Position numbers and translations under genes: made by a program
DNA from: Bacillota bacterium
GTDB lineage: Bacteria > Bacillota_A > Clostridia > Acetivibrionales > DUMB01
NCBI GenBank assembly: GCA_023621975.1
Contig: JAMOAC010000282.1
Coordinates: 1-5,761, forward strand
Length of the DNA: 5,761 nucleotides
Reading direction: 5' to 3'
The notes under the pieces: generated by a model
The model's input: the letters and a program-made list of their open reading frames with translations, nothing else
What the model was told of the DNA's origin: nothing
Database searches by the model: none
Part shown: piece after piece, positions 1 through 5,761 of the stretch
Layout of the letters: each line of letters starts with the position of its first letter
Position numbering within the stretch: the stretch's first letter is position 1

Positions 1-16
1 TTTATTTTATTTATTC

Positions 17-48
17 CTTCTTTTATTGTAAACTTCTTTTATAGTAAA
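17..48. repeat. 16-bp tandem direct repeat, two copies
   Basis: Two abutting 16-bp units lie at 17-32 (CTTCTTTTATTGTAAA) and 33-48 (CTTCTTTTATAGTAAA). They match at 15 of 16 positions. The preceding 16 bases (1-16) match the first unit at 9 of the first 11 positions and then diverge, so a decayed third copy may exist. The unit is AT-rich and lies about 215 bp upstream of the DUF218 gene. It could be a pair of regulator sites, but no known operator is recognised. The repeat itself is plain in the sequence; any function is inference. Confidence 0.7.
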
Positions 49-254
49 ATATAAGCTAACAAAACAATGCAGCGTGCGTGTTGAAGTTAGTGTTTAGTGT
101 ATCAATTGGATAAGATTTATGAAGGATGCACGGAAATGGAAAGCGATGTACTGAAATGGTGTATGGCAGCATAGCAAATGAAAAAGTAATGTATACGAAC
201 GCAATATATTCGAATGATTTGACGCAGACGAATGACGAACATAGATAAGATAGG
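49..254. other. Upstream non-coding region
   Basis: No convincing gene is seen here. The possible promoter elements are weak: TTGTAA (26-31) and TATAAG (50-55) are 18 bp apart and overlap the tandem repeat, and would give a leader of about 200 nt before the DUF218 gene. A 40-codon reading frame at 126-248 has no usable ribosome binding site. A minus-strand frame covering 56-262 has no family resemblance. The stretch may be the leader of the downstream operon or the end of an intergenic region that begins before the window. Confidence 0.4.
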
Positions 255-258
255 GTGG
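252..258 (+). promoter_or_regulatory. Ribosome binding site that sets the DUF218 start
   Basis: AGGGTGG at 252-258 sits 5 bases before the ATG at 264. An in-frame GTG at 255 lies inside this element and has no Shine-Dalgarno sequence of its own, so the ATG is the better start and removes three residues from the longest frame. Confidence 0.65.
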
Positions 259-263
259 TCAAT

Positions 264-1037
264 ATGAGGAAAAGATTGCCGCTGATTTTCTGGCTGTTGC
301 TTTTTGCTGGTACTGCAGGAGTTGCAAATACTTTAGGCTTACTTTTTTATACTGCCACTAACATAGGAACTCTTTTTCCTGGAGCCATTGGGAGTTTTCT
401 GATTTTTTATGCGTTTTTCAGGTATGTAGTCCATAAAGGCCAACCTGTAATCTCCAATGTTCCGTTAAGGAGATTAATTGCTATAATAGTTGCAATATTT
501 TTAGTATCCTTTGTTGCTGTTGAAATTATGATAATTGTAAATGGTACTTCCGATGAAATGATTGAGACGGATTACCTGATTATTCTCGGTGCGGGCTTAA
601 GAGGAGAGGCTGTGTCTCTGACTCTGATGGAAAGGCTGGAAAAAGGCCTGGAGTTTTTGAAGCAGTATCCTGACGCCAAGGTCATAGTTTCAGGAGGACA
701 GGGGAGAGGTGAAACAATTACGGAAGCCGAGGCAATGAAAAGGTATCTCGTGAGAAAAGGAATCGATGAAGAGAGGATAATCAAAGAGGACAGGGCAACA
801 AGTACCATGGAGAATATAAAGTTTTCAAAGGAAATATTAGACGGGCAAAGGGGTAAAGATACCAGGAATATTACCATAATTACCAGCGACTTTCATATGC
901 TGAGGGCAAAGATGCTTGCAAGGCGAAACGGCCTTAACCCGCGTGGATTGGCATGCAGTACACCCATACAGGTAAGGATTAACTGCTATATAAGAGAATA
1001 TTTTGCCATTATTAAGTCACTATTATTGGATTTTTAA
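264..1037 (+). CDS. DUF218 (YdcF/ElyC/SanA-like) membrane protein
   Basis: A 257-residue protein from the ATG at 264. Three hydrophobic helices fill roughly residues 5-28, 35-55 and 70-92. A soluble DUF218 domain follows, from about residue 103 to the C-terminus. Visible family motifs are LGAG (108-111), SGGQG (143-147), TEAEAM (153-158), the S-T-x-E-N block (180-184) and SDFHMLRA (208-215). The multi-helix anchor followed by this domain matches YdcF/ElyC-type proteins, which in Gram-negative bacteria are linked to envelope integrity and lipid-carrier metabolism; the biochemical activity in Firmicutes is not established. The conserved acidic, Ser and His positions are present, so the domain looks intact. 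The helicase gene follows after 28 bp, suggesting co-transcription. Family assignment is confident; any substrate is unknown. Confidence 0.85.
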   Translation: MRKRLPLIFWLLLFAGTAGVANTLGLLFYTATNIGTLFPGAIGSFLIFYAFFRYVVHKGQPVISNVPLRRLIAIIVAIFLVSFVAVEIMIIVNGTSDEMIETDYLIILGAGLRGEAVSLTLMERLEKGLEFLKQYPDAKVIVSGGQGRGETITEAEAMKRYLVRKGIDEERIIKEDRATSTMENIKFSKEILDGQRGKDTRNITIITSDFHMLRAKMLARRNGLNPRGLACSTPIQVRINCYIREYFAIIKSLLLDF

Positions 1038-1057
1038 ATTTATCATACAGGTAAGGA
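965..1057 (+). repeat. 14-bp direct repeat spanning the gene junction
   Basis: CATACAGGTAAGGA occurs exactly at 965-978, inside the end of the DUF218 gene, and again at 1044-1057, between the genes, with starts 79 bp apart. The second copy supplies most of the helicase ribosome binding site. The flanks do not match, so this is a short isolated identity. It could be chance in purine-rich sequence or the trace of a small duplication. Confidence 0.6.
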
Positions 1058-1058
1058 G
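1053..1058 (+). promoter_or_regulatory. Ribosome binding site pointing to a TTG start
   Basis: AAGGAG at 1053-1058 lies 7 bases before TTG at 1066, an ideal spacing. The longer in-frame start (TTG at 1003) would lie inside the DUF218 gene with no Shine-Dalgarno element before it. This site therefore decides the helicase start. Confidence 0.75.
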
Positions 1059-1065
1059 TATCAAA

Positions 1066-3165
1066 TTGGGGTTTATAGACATATTACATGACAAATACGG
1101 CATAAAGCTAAATGAGCAGCAGATACAGGCAGTTACACATATAAAGGGGCCTGCCCTTGTACTTTCGGGACCCGGCTCGGGCAAAACTACGGTTATTGCC
1201 GCAAGAACTGCATATCTTGCCATGGAAGCAGGTATACATTCTGAAAGTATACTGACTCTTACATTTAACCGTGCTGCCAGATATGAAATGGAACACCGCT
1301 TTAACAGGGCTTTTGGCAGTGAATTTAATAAAAAGCCCTGCTTTGCTACACTTCACAGCTTTTGCAACCGGGTGGTAAGGCATTACGAAAGAAGGCAGGG
1401 AAGAAGGTTCAAAAGAATAGAGGAGAACGAAGAACTGAACGACAGCAAAAGGGTAATACTGAAAAATATTTACCGGCAAATAAATGAAAGAAATATAAAT
1501 GATGACCAGCTTGAAGACCTGATTAACGAGATAGGCCTTGTGAAAAACAGGATGCTTAAGGATTTTGATGGAATAAGCTTTAAAACCAGGAATTTCATAT
1601 ACATTTTCAATGCTTACGAAGATTATAAGAGGGATAATCTCCTCATGGACTTTGATGATATGCTTACATATGCATACGCAATACTGAATAAATTCCCGGA
1701 TATACTTATGCACTATAAGAACAGGTATAAATATATCCAGGTGGACGAGGGGCAGGATTTATCGAAAATCCAGTTTGAAATACTGAAAATGCTTGTTGAG
1801 CCGAAAGACGGCAACATATTCATTGTAGCTGATGATGACCAGAGCATTTACGGATTCAGAGGAGCAGAACCCGGGTATATACTGGAGATTGAGCAGCTGT
1901 TTGAAGGGTGCTGCCTGTACAGGCTCGAGAACAATTACCGGTCTTCCAGAAACATAGTTGAAATCAGCAGTGAATTCATTAAGAGAAACCATAGAAGATA
2001 TCATAAAGAACACAGAACCGACAAAGATTACAAATACGACCCCTTTATAATAGGAGCAAAGGATGAAACGGACCAGCAGGATTTAATAGTAAAAATCATT
2101 AAGGAAAAGCTGGAAGAAGATAAAAATATGAATATTGCAGTGCTTTTCAGAAACAATCTCTCTTCCGTTACAATAATTGATGCCCTGGACAGAAACGGCA
2201 TTAATTTCAATGTAAGGCAAAACAGGCTGTACTTTTTTAATCACTGGCTTGTACAGGATATTCTTGCGTTTATGAGGTTTTCATTGAATCAGGCGGATAG
2301 CGAAGCATTTGAGCGAATTTATTATAAAATGAACCGGTTTATTTCAAAATCAATGGTGGAGTATGCATTTGCTTCAGGATACGATGAATCCGTAATTGAC
2401 GGGATTTTAAAATTTGAGGGCTTGAAGCCTTACCAGAGGAAAACACTTATTGAGTTAAAAATTGAATTTAAACGGCTTGCGGGGTGGAATCCGGTTAAAG
2501 TTCTGGAATACATAGAAAATGATTTCAGGTACTTTGACGGCATCAGGGAATATTGTGAATATACAGGGGTTTCAATTGAGTATCTATATGGGCTGTTTGG
2601 CATTATGATGACAATAGCACACAGGTGTGAAAGCGTTTCCCTGTTTCTTGCACGACTGGAAGAACTTGAAAGAATTGTCGAGAGGGCAGGAGACGGTAAA
2701 AGAGGCGGTAATGTTACCCTTACAACTCTTCATTCCTCTAAAGGATTGGAATTTGACTGCGTTATTATGGCTGACCTGAACAATATGGAGATACCCGGAC
2801 AATATGCACTGAGTAGATTGAGAAAAGAAAGTGACAACCCTGAGATAGAAGAGGAAAGAAGGCTGTTTTACGTAGGTATGACCAGGGCAAGGGAATATCT
2901 GTACCTTATATGGCCACAGGTCAGGAACGGCATGAAGGAACCAAGGTCGCTGTTCATAGATGAAATGGAGGAATGCTTGAATAAAAAAGCACGGGATGAA
3001 CTGAAGACCGGAATGGTTGTCCGGCACAGCAAATTCGGGGAAGGAATTGTTATAGCAGTACACAGGCAGAATGACAGCGGAATTTGGGTTGAAATTGATT
3101 TTGAAGGGATAATCCGCAAGCTGGATTTAAAAACATGCATGGAAAACAGGTTATTGGAATTTTAG
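1066..3165 (+). CDS. PcrA/UvrD-like superfamily 1A DNA helicase
   Basis: A 699-residue ATP-dependent 3'-5' DNA translocase/helicase with all core motifs visible. They are the Q motif (LNEQQIQAV, 15-23), Walker A GPGSGKTT (35-42), motif Ia (TLTFNRAA, 64-71), Ib (FATLHSF, 93-99), Walker B DEGQD (227-231), motif III (ADDDQSIYGFRGA, 255-267), IV (LENNYRSS, 287-294), V (TTLHSSKGLEF, from about 553) and VI (EEERRLFYVGMTRA, 595-608). The last 50 residues (MVVRHSKFGEGIV onward, from 650) resemble the C-terminal Tudor-like domain of PcrA/UvrD, which contacts RNA polymerase. The protein is slightly shorter than typical PcrA (about 720-740). Motif Ia is one residue shorter than the usual TFTNKAA, and Walker B has Gly where Ala or Phe is usual, so this may be a paralogue and not the housekeeping PcrA. 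A role in repair, recombination or transcription-coupled processes is inferred. Confidence 0.9.
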   Translation: MGFIDILHDKYGIKLNEQQIQAVTHIKGPALVLSGPGSGKTTVIAARTAYLAMEAGIHSESILTLTFNRAARYEMEHRFNRAFGSEFNKKPCFATLHSFCNRVVRHYERRQGRRFKRIEENEELNDSKRVILKNIYRQINERNINDDQLEDLINEIGLVKNRMLKDFDGISFKTRNFIYIFNAYEDYKRDNLLMDFDDMLTYAYAILNKFPDILMHYKNRYKYIQVDEGQDLSKIQFEILKMLVEPKDGNIFIVADDDQSIYGFRGAEPGYILEIEQLFEGCCLYRLENNYRSSRNIVEISSEFIKRNHRRYHKEHRTDKDYKYDPFIIGAKDETDQQDLIVKIIKEKLEEDKNMNIAVLFRNNLSSVTIIDALDRNGINFNVRQNRLYFFNHWLVQDILAFMRFSLNQADSEAFERIYYKMNRFISKSMVEYAFASGYDESVIDGILKFEGLKPYQRKTLIELKIEFKRLAGWNPVKVLEYIENDFRYFDGIREYCEYTGVSIEYLYGLFGIMMTIAHRCESVSLFLARLEELERIVERAGDGKRGGNVTLTTLHSSKGLEFDCVIMADLNNMEIPGQYALSRLRKESDNPEIEEERRLFYVGMTRAREYLYLIWPQVRNGMKEPRSLFIDEMEECLNKKARDELKTGMVVRHSKFGEGIVIAVHRQNDSGIWVEIDFEGIIRKLDLKTCMENRLLEF

Positions 3166-3183
3166 CTGCTACGGAAATATACG

Positions 3184-3205
3184 ATACCAGCGCGGGTATA
3201 CTGGT
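3184..3205 (+). other. Small hairpin after the helicase gene
   Basis: ACCAG (3185-3189) can pair with CTGGT (3201-3205), or alternatively ATACC (3184-3188) with GGTAT (3195-3199). Both stems are only 5 bp and no T-run follows, so this is not a standard intrinsic terminator. I see no clear plus-strand terminator for the helicase transcript anywhere up to 3339. Confidence 0.25.
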
Positions 3206-3210
3206 CATAT

Positions 3211-3293
3211 ATTAACTTGCCAGGTTACAGCTGCGCCTGCCTGCTTAACTTGAGAACTGGCTGGTTAATTTGCCGTGTAAACAGGCAGGCCAG
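3211..3293. repeat. Interleaved inverted repeats, GC-rich intergenic structure
   Basis: Two inverted repeats overlap in the order A-B-A'-B'. A is ATTAACTTGCCAG (3211-3223) and A' is CTGGCTGGTTAAT (3257-3269), complementary at 11 of 13 positions. B is GCCTGCCTG (3235-3243) and B' is CAGGCAGGC (3282-3290), a perfect 9-bp match. B/B' extends outward by CTG (3231-3233) with CAG (3291-3293) across a one-base bulge, and inward by TTA/TAA across a mismatch. TTAACTTG also recurs directly at 3212-3219 and 3245-3252. G+C is 44 of 81 bases for 3215-3295, unusually high for an intergenic region here. The arms could form a pseudoknot or two mutually exclusive hairpins. No T-run follows on either strand. 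It may be an RNA element, a degenerate repeat or a factor-dependent terminator. Confidence 0.5.
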
Positions 3294-3297
3294 GGTG

Positions 3298-3327
3298 AAA
3301 ATTAAAATTCAGCTGTCATATGAGCTG
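3298..3327 (-). terminator. Probable intrinsic terminator of the aldolase gene
   Basis: On the minus strand, just past the aldolase stop codon, CAGCT and AGCTG (plus-strand 3323-3327 and 3310-3314) form a 5-bp stem with an 8-base loop. The stem is followed by AATTTTAATTTT. The T-rich tract and position fit a Rho-independent terminator, although the stem is short. It lies 13 bases after the stop codon. Confidence 0.45.
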
Positions 3328-3339
3328 CTTTGAAGTTGA

Positions 3340-4629
3340 TTACTGCAAATTGAAAGCCTTTTCGATTTCCAGGATTTTATCATTATCAATCATGACAACA
3401 TCACCGATACTTCTGGCTGATATTATGCCCTTTGCGCTGTATTCCGCAACTTCAAGCCTGTCATAGGCATTAATGAGGCTGTCGCCCGTTACAATTATGC
3501 AATCATTTTCAATAAGTGCTATCGGTACCTGCCTGCTGAATTCACGGGCTGTCAATTCAGGCTGCATGAAGCTGCAGCCGAAAGGCAGTTTTGGAATATT
3601 CCTGAGCATAATATAGCTTTCGGGTATTATTTTTGAATCAAAAGGAGTATCGGTAACGGCAAATGCCATTATGCACGGGGGATGGGCAATCAAAATGGCA
3701 TTTATATGCGGATGTTTTTCATAAATGTATTTGTGCAGCAAAACAGACCGGCTGGGCGTTTTGCCGGCTTCTTTCCTGTTACCGTCTATGCGGACAATAT
3801 CACTGACATCCATGTACTTCCTGTCTATACCGTAAGGTGTAATTAAGAAGGAATCGCCGTCCAACCTTTGGGAAAATGTTCCCTGTGTACTTGTAAAAAG
3901 TTTCTGGTCGTAAGCACGGTGTATTAATTTGCACATTTCTTTCCGTGCTGCTTTTTCCTTGCTGCTGTGGCTTACAGGCGTAAACTCCTCCATTTCAACG
4001 TGCTGCTTTTTCCTGGAAATTTCAATATTTTTGGGAGACAGGGGGATTGGCTTCCCTATCCTGTTTGCATTGATTTCCAGCCTGGCGCAAAAGTCCAGCG
4101 TTTCAAAAGCCATAAAAGCTTTGAAAAGATTTTCTCCACCCACTACGATGCCGTGATTTTCAAGCAGAACGGTATTGTATCCTTCTTCAAAAACCTTTGC
4201 GATTTTTTCGCCCAGGTCCAAACTACCGGGGAGCCCGTATTCCGCCATGCCTACTTCTCCGCAAATATGATGTACATTGGGAATAAGATGAGTATCGGGC
4301 AATTTGCGAACGATGCTGAAAGATATAAGAGCCGGCGGGTGGGCATGAAGGACGGCTTTTATATCGGGCCTTTTATTGTATATCATCCTGTGAAAGGGAA
4401 GCTCGCTTGAAGGTTCGTGCTTTCCTATTTTTGTTCCGTCTGGTTTTACCCTTACGATGTCATCGGGAGTAAGAGATCCTTTATCGATGCCTGCGGGTGT
4501 AATCCATATATCACCGTTATCGTCCAGAACAGACAGATTGCCTCCCGATGTAGTGGTCATTCCATAGCCGTATATTCTCTGCATTATTATTACCAGCTGG
4601 TCAGCCGGATGTAGTAATTGAAAATTCAT
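3340..4629 (-). CDS. Tandem class II aldolase/adducin protein, second domain degenerate
   Basis: A 429-residue protein built from two class II aldolase domains, roughly residues 6-190 and 225-405. Relatives such as fuculose-1-phosphate aldolase cleave phosphorylated sugars with a divalent metal. Domain 1 looks active: SGGNLS (28-33, phosphate binding), HEPSSE with the catalytic Glu at 76, metal ligands His95 and His97 in HAHPP, and His159 in LENHG. Domain 2 aligns clearly (PYGID at 265-269 against PAGID at 45-49) but has lost key residues: Ser295 replaces the Glu, Ile314 the first His, and Asp376 the third His; only His316 remains. Single-domain family members are about 200-230 residues. The ATG at 4629 follows AGGAGGT (4644-4638) by 8 bases. 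The gene stands alone between opposing neighbours, so its substrate cannot be read from context. Confidence 0.88.
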   Translation of the reverse strand: MNFQLLHPADQLVIIMQRIYGYGMTTTSGGNLSVLDDNGDIWITPAGIDKGSLTPDDIVRVKPDGTKIGKHEPSSELPFHRMIYNKRPDIKAVLHAHPPALISFSIVRKLPDTHLIPNVHHICGEVGMAEYGLPGSLDLGEKIAKVFEEGYNTVLLENHGIVVGGENLFKAFMAFETLDFCARLEINANRIGKPIPLSPKNIEISRKKQHVEMEEFTPVSHSSKEKAARKEMCKLIHRAYDQKLFTSTQGTFSQRLDGDSFLITPYGIDRKYMDVSDIVRIDGNRKEAGKTPSRSVLLHKYIYEKHPHINAILIAHPPCIMAFAVTDTPFDSKIIPESYIMLRNIPKLPFGCSFMQPELTAREFSRQVPIALIENDCIIVTGDSLINAYDRLEVAEYSAKGIISARSIGDVVMIDNDKILEIEKAFNLQ

Positions 4630-4686
4630 TCTTTTTTACCTCCTGTTGTTTTGCATTGTCACATTGCCTTATGCCATGCTTACCTC

Positions 4687-4723
4687 ATAATACTATTCTA
4701 TATGCCATTTTCAAATATTTCAA
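4687..4723 (-). promoter_or_regulatory. Probable sigma-A-type promoter of the aldolase gene
   Basis: Reading the minus strand, TTGAAA (4723-4718) and TAGAAT (4700-4695) are separated by 17 bp, close to the housekeeping consensus. A second pair overlaps it: TTGAAA (4714-4709) and TATTAT (4692-4687), with a 16-bp spacer. Either would give a 5' leader of about 50-60 nt before the aldolase start. No operator is recognised. Confidence 0.5.
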
Positions 4724-4799
4724 ATCCCCAAACGAATCTTTTAAGTAAAATTTGCGTCTATAAAATAAATACGGGATATCACTATTTGCAATGTTGATA

Positions 4800-4805
4800 T
4801 ATAAT
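4800..4805 (+). promoter_or_regulatory. Possible -10 element for the FHA-SEDS operon
   Basis: TATAAT at 4800-4805 is a perfect -10 hexamer, 38 bases before the FHA start codon. The best -35 at normal spacing (ATATCA, 4776-4781, 18-bp gap) is poor, so the promoter may be weak, activator-dependent or read by another sigma factor. It is divergent from the aldolase promoter, about 75 bp away. Confidence 0.4.
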
Positions 4806-4843
4806 AGGTTAATAAATAGATGAGGTTTTGAGGGAGAGCATAA

Positions 4844-5290
4844 ATGTACGAGATTATTTCGACGATAATGAAATATGTTTTTACCGTTGTAATATACATT
4901 TTTATTTATACAATAATCAGGCTCATATACCTTGATATAAAATCAATGAACAGGAGAGCGGGCCTTACCGACAAAAGATATCCCTATCTGAAACTTCTTA
5001 ACAGAAGGGATGAATTGGACTTTAAAGTTGATGAGAGCTATGTTCTGAACGGCAACAAGACTATTGGCCGTTTAAATAAGAATGACATTGTGATAAAAGA
5101 TCCGTACCTGTCAGGAAGCCATGCTGAATTCATTTTGGAAGACGGAATTTATTACATTAAGGATTTGGGCAGCAAAAACGGAAGCTATGTTAATAATGTC
5201 AGAATCGGGTCTGACGCCGTGCCTCTTGACAACGGAGACAAGATTCAGATGGGACAGCTTACTTTTATATTTGTACAGGATAAAAGATAA
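4844..5290 (+). CDS. Membrane-anchored FHA-domain protein
   Basis: A 148-residue protein with one N-terminal membrane helix (about residues 11-30), a basic stretch (RLIYLDIKSMNRR) that suggests a cytoplasmic C-terminus, and an FHA domain over about residues 66-145. FHA domains bind phosphothreonine peptides. The core positions are present: Gly75-Arg76, Ser90 and His93 (LSGSH), and Asn112-Gly113 in LGSKNGSYVN. The Arg often found after the conserved Ser is Gly91 here. The start follows AGGGAG (4831-4836) with a 7-base gap. The SEDS gene begins 12 bp after the stop, and its ribosome binding site touches the stop codon, so the pair is very likely an operon. By analogy with actinobacterial FhaB next to RodA, the protein may link Ser/Thr kinase signalling to cell-wall synthesis; no kinase gene is in the window. 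Confidence 0.88.
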   Translation: MYEIISTIMKYVFTVVIYIFIYTIIRLIYLDIKSMNRRAGLTDKRYPYLKLLNRRDELDFKVDESYVLNGNKTIGRLNKNDIVIKDPYLSGSHAEFILEDGIYYIKDLGSKNGSYVNNVRIGSDAVPLDNGDKIQMGQLTFIFVQDKR

Positions 5291-5302
5291 AGGTGGTTGC
5301 TT

Positions 5303-5761
5303 GTGAAAAGTTATACGAGATTTGTTAAACCTGTATACCTGGTTGTACTGATAAATTTGATGGGATTCTTTCTTTTATATATTTATAATGAATCCTATGA
5401 CAAAATTACTGTTTTGGCGGGACTTTTCGTTACCGCACTGATTTGCCTTACGTATGCCTTGATCCTGAAGCTTGAAATGGGTGACGAGTATCTTTTTTTA
5501 ATAGTTTCAATGCTAATGAGTATTGGCATTATTATGCTGTACAGGCTGGACGGGGACTTGGCACTCAAGCAGATAGTATGGCTGGCAATAGGAATAATAA
5601 TGTTTTTTGCATGCTACCTGGCATATTTGAAACTTGATATATGGAATAAGATTATATACTTTTATCCTGCCGCCTCTTATATTCTGTTCATAATTACACT
5701 GGTATTTGGAGGGGGAAGAAGAGGGGCAAGCAATTGGATTTCAATAGGTGGTATAAATATT
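5303..5761 (+). CDS. SEDS-family FtsW/RodA/SpoVE protein, N-terminal part
   Basis: The first 153 residues of a polytopic membrane protein that runs off the window end. From GTG at 5303, preceded by AAAGGTGG (5289-5296) with a 6-base gap, hydrophobic segments fall at about residues 8-28, 35-56, 62-80, 88-110 and 115-136. Then comes GGGRRGASNWISIGG (136-150), matching the SEDS signature GA-x-W-I in an extracellular loop. The phrase MLYRLD with downstream ALKQ (78-90) is also typical of SEDS proteins with a long N-terminus. SEDS proteins polymerise glycan strands from lipid II, usually with a class B penicillin-binding protein. Five helices precede the signature, about two more than in a ten-helix FtsW/RodA. 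The division, elongation or sporulation role cannot be decided from this fragment. Confidence 0.85.
   Translation, partial: MKSYTRFVKPVYLVVLINLMGFFLLYIYNESYDKITVLAGLFVTALICLTYALILKLEMGDEYLFLIVSMLMSIGIIMLYRLDGDLALKQIVWLAIGIIMFFACYLAYLKLDIWNKIIYFYPAASYILFIITLVFGGGRRGASNWISIGGINI

Noticed and set aside
17..48. Tandem repeat as part of a CRISPR array
   Set aside because: The units abut with no spacers, are only 16 bp and have no palindromic character; no cas gene is present.
219..247. TTGACG and TAGATA with a 17-bp spacer as a promoter for the DUF218 gene
   Set aside because: Transcription would begin at about 254, inside the ribosome binding site, leaving no usable leader, and the -10 match is poor.
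126..248. 40-codon plus-strand reading frame upstream of the DUF218 gene
   Set aside because: It has no Shine-Dalgarno element at a workable distance, polar low-information composition and no family resemblance; a leader peptide cannot be excluded but is not supported.
56..262. 68-residue minus-strand reading frame in the upstream region
   Set aside because: No recognisable ribosome binding site or motif, composition like a random AT-rich frame, and it overlaps the start of a well-supported plus-strand gene.
1108..1713. 201-residue minus-strand frame antisense to the helicase
   Set aside because: The opposite strand encodes clear helicase motifs throughout; this frame shows no family signature and is best explained as a shadow.
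3235..3290. The 9-bp GCCTGCCTG/CAGGCAGGC inverted repeat as an ordinary intrinsic terminator
   Set aside because: The loop is 38 bases long and neither strand has a T-run after the stem.
3967..4410. 147-residue plus-strand frame inside the aldolase gene
   Set aside because: It lies antisense to aldolase domain 1 with its conserved catalytic residues; no motif of its own is visible.

Overview
The window reads as chromosome of a low-to-moderate GC Firmicute of the clostridial type. This rests on strong AGGAGG-like ribosome binding sites, use of TTG and GTG starts, AT-rich intergenic DNA, and the protein families present. A cellulolytic clostridium (Acetivibrio/Ruminiclostridium-like) would fit, but that is an impression and was not tested by any search. 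I see no rRNA, tRNA, CRISPR array, insertion sequence or phage gene.

Layout. Positions 1-263 are non-coding upstream DNA opening with a 16-bp tandem repeat (17-48). Next come two co-oriented genes 28 bp apart. The first is a three-helix membrane protein with a DUF218 (YdcF/ElyC/SanA-type) domain (264-1037). The second is a PcrA/UvrD-like superfamily 1 DNA helicase (1066-3165) that most likely starts at a TTG. A 174-bp convergent intergenic region follows (3166-3339); it is GC-rich and holds two interleaved inverted repeats plus a likely terminator for the minus-strand gene. That gene (4629-3340, minus) encodes two fused class II aldolase/adducin domains, of which only the N-terminal one keeps the metal and catalytic residues. 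A 214-bp divergent promoter region (4630-4843) separates it from a plus-strand pair: a membrane-anchored FHA-domain protein (4844-5290) and, 12 bp later, a SEDS-family (FtsW/RodA/SpoVE) cell-wall polymerase cut by the window end (5303-5761).

Functionally these are three separate units. The DUF218-helicase pair is probably co-transcribed but has no obvious shared pathway. The aldolase is a stand-alone metabolic gene. The FHA-SEDS pair is a cell-envelope module resembling the actinobacterial fhaB-rodA-pbpA arrangement, in which phosphothreonine recognition is linked to peptidoglycan synthesis. Nothing here is clearly a new defence or mobile system. The observations most worth following are the degenerate second aldolase domain, the interleaved inverted repeats at 3211-3290, and the FHA-SEDS coupling.
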